A DNA stretch of 29,372 nt from Flavobacteriales bacterium (lineage in GTDB: Bacteria; Bacteroidota; Bacteroidia; Flavobacteriales; Crocinitomicaceae): assembly GCA_947375085.1 (NCBI GenBank), contig CANCEQ010000011.1, positions 1 to 29,372 of the forward strand, given 5' to 3'. The position numbers and the translations under genes were made by a program. The notes beneath the pieces are model-generated. The model was given only the letters and a program-made list of their open reading frames with translations. It did not search any database and had not been told where the DNA came from. Below, piece after piece: positions 25,252 to 29,372 of this stretch (position 1 is its first letter; the number at the start of each line of letters is the position of its first letter).

Positions 25252-25652
25252 GTTAGGTACAATTTGATTGTAAAAAATTAAAAAACAAAGCAATTATAAT
25301 TTGAAATACTACAATCCGAAATTCGCAATACTAGGTTATTAGCATATTAAAAACGGATATGTAATTGATTTGGAAATGTAACCGTATGAAGTATTATCGA
25401 AAAGAAAGAAAAGCATTATTACTTTTTATTAGATAGTCTATTTGAAATAAATAGTAAAGAAAAAAGTTTTGCTTAGAAATTAGAAAACAGAAGTTTTAAT
25501 CAATAGCACTTCTAGTTGGAAATACAGTAAAACTATTGAAATATATTTTAAATTAACAATAGTAAATAAATTTCAAGAACCCATTTATTCACGAATTATT
25601 TAAGAACTTTTACTTCGTAATTATTTCAAATTTAAAAACAGTAAATCAAAAA
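25252..25652. other. Non-coding gap, possible gene relic
   Basis: This 400-base stretch between two terminators contains no intact gene. On the plus strand from about 25307 there are protein-like stretches broken by stops, such as NPKFAILGY, HIKNGYVIDLEM, PYEVLSKRKK and, in another frame, HYYFLLDSLFEINSKEKSFA. They could be remains of a decayed gene, or chance reading frames in A/T-rich DNA. I recognise no family, no repeats and no RNA gene here. Confidence 0.25.
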
Positions 25653-25682
25653 AAAGCGATATTTAAATTAAAATATCGCTTT
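25653..25682 (-). terminator. Terminator of the receptor/DUF4249 operon
   Basis: AAAGCGATATTT (25653-25664) pairs with AAATATCGCTTT (25671-25682) with a six-base loop. Read on the minus strand it continues into a run of eight T residues. It lies 29 bases past the stop codon of the DUF4249 gene. Confidence 0.88.
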
Positions 25683-25711
25683 ATAAATCAGTTTTATATT
25701 TATAACTTATA

Positions 25712-26524
25712 TTACTCAACTAACTTTTGTAAAGTCTGTTTTGTTTGTGCACTAAAATAACCTAAACAACCTCCAGTAATATTAGAAACTGGATTAGCAG
25801 GAGTTGCTGAACCATTAGGTCCGTTTAAACTTAATGAATAGAAATACTTATAAATGTTTCTATCAATGCATTTCATAGTCATTTTAATACTATCTCCAGG
25901 TTTAAAAGAACTGATAGTACCAAAAATTGGTTGTTGAGTAATTACACCATCCGAATAAACATCATCTAAAACTAAAACTCCAGAATCTCTAACCCAACCT
26001 AAATTATCCTTTGAACGCATAATATATAAATCAAATAAATAATTATTTTGAACACCAGCAGGATCAAACCTAACTGGCACTGGTGTTTTCGCACCATTTC
26101 CTTCGAAATTATTATCAATCAGAAATATATCATCTAAATTAACTTTATAAGGTATGGTAGATGAAGATTCATATGTCTTTCCCTCTACTTCAACTTTTAA
26201 AGAATATGTTCTCCCTTGAACACCTTTAATTTTAAACTGGGTAGAAGAATATTTACCATCGGAAACTTCTGATAAAAGCTCTGAATTCCCAAAATTATCG
26301 CTTAAAGTCACAACAGCTCCTTTAACCCATGGAAAAGAATTTGTCGCTCCAAACTTAACTGACTTCGAAATTATGATTGTATGTAATGAATCTCCATCAT
26401 TCACCTCACCTTCAATAACAATAACAGGTTCAGAGTCTTTTAGATCAATATCAATTACTTTTTGACAACTTACTAAAGTAATTATTGTCAACAAAAAAGA
26501 AATATTTAGTATATTTTTCATCAT
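25712..26524 (-). CDS. DUF4249-type outer-membrane lipoprotein
   Basis: The 270-residue protein has a lipoprotein signal peptide ending LVSC (Cys20). The mature part starts with QKVIDIDLKDSEPVIVIEGEV, as is usual for DUF4249 proteins. It is a beta-rich, transthyretin-like region (GAVVTLSDNFGN, GRTYSLKVEVEGKTYESSSTIP) followed by a C-terminal half with conserved Cys (MKCIDRNIYKYFYSL, GGCLGYFSAQTKQTL). The start overlaps the stop of the receptor gene (TAATG); a second ATG directly after the first is equally possible. DUF4249 proteins are encoded next to TonB-dependent receptors and are thought to work with them at the cell surface. The substrate is not known. Confidence 0.9.
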   Translation of the reverse strand: MMKNILNISFLLTIITLVSCQKVIDIDLKDSEPVIVIEGEVNDGDSLHTIIISKSVKFGATNSFPWVKGAVVTLSDNFGNSELLSEVSDGKYSSTQFKIKGVQGRTYSLKVEVEGKTYESSSTIPYKVNLDDIFLIDNNFEGNGAKTPVPVRFDPAGVQNNYLFDLYIMRSKDNLGWVRDSGVLVLDDVYSDGVITQQPIFGTISSFKPGDSIKMTMKCIDRNIYKYFYSLSLNGPNGSATPANPVSNITGGCLGYFSAQTKQTLQKLVE

Positions 26525-28854
26525 TATAAAAATTTAAAATTATATGAAACAGATGGTATCATTTTGAATAAACTAGTTTGAACAGCTTCTGTTTTAGTAT
26601 GATCTGCTGACTCCCTAAATGTTATACTATAAGCATTCTCATGAGCATATACATTGAAAATTGAAAAATTCCAACTACTCTCATATTTTTCAGTCTGTTT
26701 TCTATTCCAAGTCAGAGCTATATCCATTCGATGATAAGCTGGCATTCTGCCTCCATTTCTTTCTGTATATTGCCATTGAACTTGATTATTAACATAATAC
26801 TTGCCAGATGGTAAAGTAATTGCACTACCAGTATAATAAACAAACGTTGCTGAAAGTGTAAGTTTTTTAGTTAAATCATAAATCCCTACAACTGATAAGT
26901 CATGCGTTCTATCTTGTTTAGCTGAATACCAATTGTTATTATTAATTCCATCAATTTGTTTTTCTACTTTTGATAATGTATAACTTACCCAACCTGTGAA
27001 TCTTCCACTTGTCTTTTTGAAATAAGTTTCTAATCCATAAGCTCTTCCTTTTCCGTATAACAATTCACCTTCAAGTAAATCATTCGCCTGTGTATTTGCT
27101 CCATCTCTATAATCAATTTGATTTTGCATTTCTTTGTAATATGTCTCAGCGCTAAATTCAAACATATTATCTTTAAAATTCTTAAACCATCCAATACTAG
27201 CTTGATCAGAAATTTCGGGTTTAATGTTTTGACTACTAGGAATCCAAATATCTGTCGGATTATCACCTGTAGTATTTGATATTAAGTGAACATTCTGAAC
27301 ATTTCTACTATATCCTCCTTTAACGGATGCCGATTTAGAATACATATAACTAGCGGATATTCTAGGTTCTATATTATAATATGTAGTAATAATTTTATTT
27401 GTTTCATAGGTATTTGTAGTTGAAAGCAATCCTTCAGGTGTGTAGGTGTAAAATTGACCACCATTTCCTAATAATGAAAAACCAGTTAATCTAACCCCAT
27501 AATTAATGTTTAATTTTTCAGAAGCAATCCAATCATTTGAAACGAAAGCTGCATTTTCCCAACTTAATTTTGCTTTTTGTCTAACTGTATTTGCACCAGA
27601 TCCCTCACTTGCTTCAATTTGTCCTGGAATAATACTATGATGAATACTATTAACTCCAAATTTTATTTTATTTCTTGAATTAGCAAAATATTGAAATTCT
27701 TGTTTCAAGTTGTAATCTTGAAGCGTAGAGTTGATTGATATCTCTACATTATTTGATTTAATTCCAATATTATAAATGTAATTACTTACAATTAATGAAG
27801 TATTAGAAAAAAGCTTATCATTTATAACGTGATTCCATCTAGCAGTTCCTGTAACGTTTCCCCATGTTAAACCAAATCCAGAAACTCCCAATTTATCTCT
27901 TCCAAAATAACCTGATAAATATAACCTATCTTTATTCGATAACTTATAATTTATTTTAGCATTCACATCATAGAAAAAAAGAGAACTTGATTTTAAATTT
28001 TCCTTATTCGATAATTTCAAAAATAAATCAGCATAGGTTCTCCTTGCTGAAATTAAAAAAGAAGATTTATCTTTTTTAAGAGGACCTTCAACATTCAATT
28101 TAGAAGAAATCAAACCTAAACCACCGCTTACTCTAAATTTCTTATTATTCCCCTCATTCATTCTAATATCTAAAACAGATGCTAATCTACCACCATATTG
28201 AGCTGGTTGAGTTCCTTTATAAATTGTAGCAGTTTTTATCGCATCACTATTAAAAGTTGAAAAGAAACCTAATAAATGAGATGCATTATATACTGGTGCT
28301 TCATCTAATAAAATTAAATTCTGATCAGAAGAACCTCCTCTAACATAGAATCCAGAACTACCGTCTCCCCCACTTTTAATTCCTGGAGTTAATTGCATTG
28401 TTTTTATAATATCTTTCTCACCAAAAATTACAGGTACTTTTGATAATTGACGAATATCTAAGGTCTCAACACCTGTCTGAGCACTTCTAACATTTTCATC
28501 TTTCTTTTTTGTCGTAACGACAACCTCTTGAATTTCTTTAGCAGGCACAGCTAATTCAAGGTTAATTTTAACACTTTCTTTTAAATCAACAGTTTGAGAT
28601 TTCATTGAAAAACCAATTGCTGAAAATTCAAGTGTATAAACTCCTTCAGTTAATGTTAAAGAATAAAAGCCATATTCATTTGTAACTGCACCAATACCTG
28701 ACAATTCTTTTACTTTAATTCGAACACCAATCATACCTTCACCTGAAGTTGTATCTGATATTGTTCCACTGACTGTATGTTTAACTTGGGAAAACACAAC
28801 GTTTCCGCTAAAAAACAGTATGCTAAAAAATAAAATTCTAACTATATTTTTCAT
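26524..28854 (-). CDS. TonB-dependent outer-membrane receptor
   Basis: The 776-residue receptor has a signal peptide (residues 1-22, ending VVFS), a carboxypeptidase-regulatory-like domain at about 25-103 (HTVSGTISDTTSGEGMIGV, YGFYSLTLTEGVYTLEFSA), a TonB-box-like EIQEVVVTTKK at 107-117, and a plug domain with MQLTPGIKSGGDGSSGFYVR and GGSSDQNLILLDEAPVYN. The rest is a 22-strand-type beta-barrel, ending in the aromatic-terminated IPSVSYNFKFL. It imports or binds a ligand with energy from TonB. It is the first gene of a two-gene operon with the DUF4249 lipoprotein, the common pair in Bacteroidota. No siderophore or glycan specificity can be read. Confidence 0.95.
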   Translation of the reverse strand: MKNIVRILFFSILFFSGNVVFSQVKHTVSGTISDTTSGEGMIGVRIKVKELSGIGAVTNEYGFYSLTLTEGVYTLEFSAIGFSMKSQTVDLKESVKINLELAVPAKEIQEVVVTTKKKDENVRSAQTGVETLDIRQLSKVPVIFGEKDIIKTMQLTPGIKSGGDGSSGFYVRGGSSDQNLILLDEAPVYNASHLLGFFSTFNSDAIKTATIYKGTQPAQYGGRLASVLDIRMNEGNNKKFRVSGGLGLISSKLNVEGPLKKDKSSFLISARRTYADLFLKLSNKENLKSSSLFFYDVNAKINYKLSNKDRLYLSGYFGRDKLGVSGFGLTWGNVTGTARWNHVINDKLFSNTSLIVSNYIYNIGIKSNNVEISINSTLQDYNLKQEFQYFANSRNKIKFGVNSIHHSIIPGQIEASEGSGANTVRQKAKLSWENAAFVSNDWIASEKLNINYGVRLTGFSLLGNGGQFYTYTPEGLLSTTNTYETNKIITTYYNIEPRISASYMYSKSASVKGGYSRNVQNVHLISNTTGDNPTDIWIPSSQNIKPEISDQASIGWFKNFKDNMFEFSAETYYKEMQNQIDYRDGANTQANDLLEGELLYGKGRAYGLETYFKKTSGRFTGWVSYTLSKVEKQIDGINNNNWYSAKQDRTHDLSVVGIYDLTKKLTLSATFVYYTGSAITLPSGKYYVNNQVQWQYTERNGGRMPAYHRMDIALTWNRKQTEKYESSWNFSIFNVYAHENAYSITFRESADHTKTEAVQTSLFKMIPSVSYNFKFL

Positions 28855-28883
28855 CTATTTAATATGATTTTAAATTTGATGAA

Positions 28884-28891
28884 CAAAAGTA
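28884..28891 (-). promoter_or_regulatory. -7 element of the receptor operon promoter
   Basis: On the minus strand this reads TACTTTTG, identical to the -7 box of the OMP/OmpA promoter, 30 bases upstream of the receptor ATG. No TTG lies at the ideal 19-base distance, so the upstream box is weak or an activator may be needed. Confidence 0.55.
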
Positions 28892-28932
28892 ATTCAAAAT
28901 TCAAGAAATAGATTATTCTACTCTAGATAAAT

Positions 28933-28964
28933 AGGTGAATTGTAATTATAATAAGGTGAACTGT
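28933..28964. repeat. Direct repeat, candidate operator between divergent genes
   Basis: AGGTGAATTGT (28933-28943) and AGGTGAACTGT (28954-28964) match at ten of eleven positions and start 21 bases apart, two helical turns. They lie about 40-75 bases upstream of the receptor -7 box. This fits a binding site for a regulator that binds the same DNA face twice. Confidence 0.4.
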
Positions 28965-29071
28965 GTTTGATTATCAAAAAAGTAAATGGAATCTAATTTG
29001 TATCAATTTAAAATATCACGATAAAAAACACAAGATTTAGATTTAGAAGTAAATGTTAAGATAATAAAAAC

Positions 29072-29079
29072 TATATTTG
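29072..29079 (+). promoter_or_regulatory. -7 element of the right-edge gene promoter
   Basis: TATATTTG is an exact match to TAnnTTTG, 69 bases upstream of the ATG at 29149. No clear TTG is found 19 bases before it. Confidence 0.45.
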
Positions 29080-29148
29080 CGCTTTTTTCAAACTGTATTT
29101 TTGAAAGTTAATTAAGCACATCAAGTGAAAATAAAACATACAATATTT

Positions 29149-29372
29149 ATGCCAAAAATTAGTTTTTTACTTATCGCAGTATTTATTTCAAGTTTTTTAA
29201 ATGCTCAAACTACTAAGGTAGTGAGAGGTAGAATTGTTGACCAAAGAACTGGTCGCGATGTTGAAGAAGTTGAAATTACTTTAAAAAACACAAAATCTAA
29301 AAAATCATATGTTGTTGAAACAAATGATGATGGAAATTTTGAATTCAAAAACATTCCTTTTGGTAACTACAA
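29149..29372 (+). CDS. Secreted protein with carboxypeptidase-regulatory-like domain, partial
   Basis: The first 74 codons of a gene that runs off the right edge are present. A signal peptide (MPKISFLLIAVFISSFLNAQ) is followed by VVRGRIVDQRTGRDVEEVEI and DDGNFEFKNIPFGNY, the typical CarboxypepD_reg-like beta-sandwich found at the N terminus of TonB-dependent receptors and of other surface proteins. A GTG 24 bases upstream is in frame and would add VKIKHTIF; the ATG gives a cleaner signal peptide. It is divergent from the receptor operon, with which it shares the regulatory region. Whether the full gene is a receptor or another surface protein cannot be seen here. Confidence 0.8.
   Translation, partial: MPKISFLLIAVFISSFLNAQTTKVVRGRIVDQRTGRDVEEVEITLKNTKSKKSYVVETNDDGNFEFKNIPFGNY

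Noticed and set aside
1..29372. CRISPR array, tRNA, rRNA, integrase attachment site or defence system
   Set aside because: No regularly spaced repeats, no cloverleaf or rRNA-like segment and no cas, nuclease, restriction or toxin genes were recognised on either strand.

Overview
The window reads as chromosomal DNA of a flavobacterium-like member of the Bacteroidota (class Flavobacteriia; genus not determinable). The evidence is very high A+T content, A-rich start regions without strong Shine-Dalgarno sequences, promoters of the TTG-N19-TAnnTTTG type, a SusC-like TonB-dependent receptor paired with a DUF4249 lipoprotein, and flavobacterial Wza/Wzc proteins.

Layout. (1) Positions 1-777 hold a minus-strand gene for a small secreted protein with a TonB C-terminal-like domain, its terminator, and the leader of the next operon. 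(2) Positions 778-17570 are a plus-strand, tightly packed capsule/exopolysaccharide operon with many ATGA or longer overlaps: gmd and fcl (GDP-L-fucose), a UDP-HexNAc dehydrogenase and a C4-epimerase (predicted UDP-GalNAcA), a hexapeptide acyltransferase, Wzx flippase, five GT4-like glycosyltransferases, a serine-acetyltransferase-like protein, Wzy polymerase, an uncharacterised alpha/alpha-barrel-like protein, a WecG/TagA/CpsF transferase and a UDP-GlcNAc 2-epimerase. (3) Positions 17740-19094 are a complete 1355-bp IS4-type insertion sequence with 19-bp perfect inverted repeats and a 6-bp target duplication (TTAAGG). Its transposase is split by a -1 shift at a correctly phased A AAA AAG heptamer. 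(4) Positions 19146-23673 carry the export and initiation genes wza, wzc and a wcaJ-like polyprenyl sugar-phosphate transferase, closed by a hairpin terminator. (5) Positions 23740-25251 are a separate unit with consensus promoter, beta-barrel protein, OmpA-domain protein and strong terminator. (6) Positions 25252-25652 have no intact gene. (7) Positions 25653-28891 on the minus strand are a TonB-dependent receptor plus DUF4249 lipoprotein operon with promoter and terminator. (8) From 29149 a divergent secreted protein with a carboxypeptidase-regulatory-like domain runs off the window.

Together the central genes describe a Wzx/Wzy-dependent surface polysaccharide. The WcaJ-like enzyme starts the lipid-linked unit. 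The glycosyltransferases extend it with sugars likely to include L-fucose, an N-acetylhexosaminuronic acid and ManNAc, and acetyl groups may be added. Wzx flips the unit, Wzy polymerises it, and Wzc/Wza control length and export. The IS separates the sugar-assembly block from wza-wzc-wcaJ and is the most obvious recent change. I saw no CRISPR array, tRNA, rRNA or clear defence system. The least-understood items are the 390-residue alpha/alpha protein and the possible programmed frameshift in the IS transposase.
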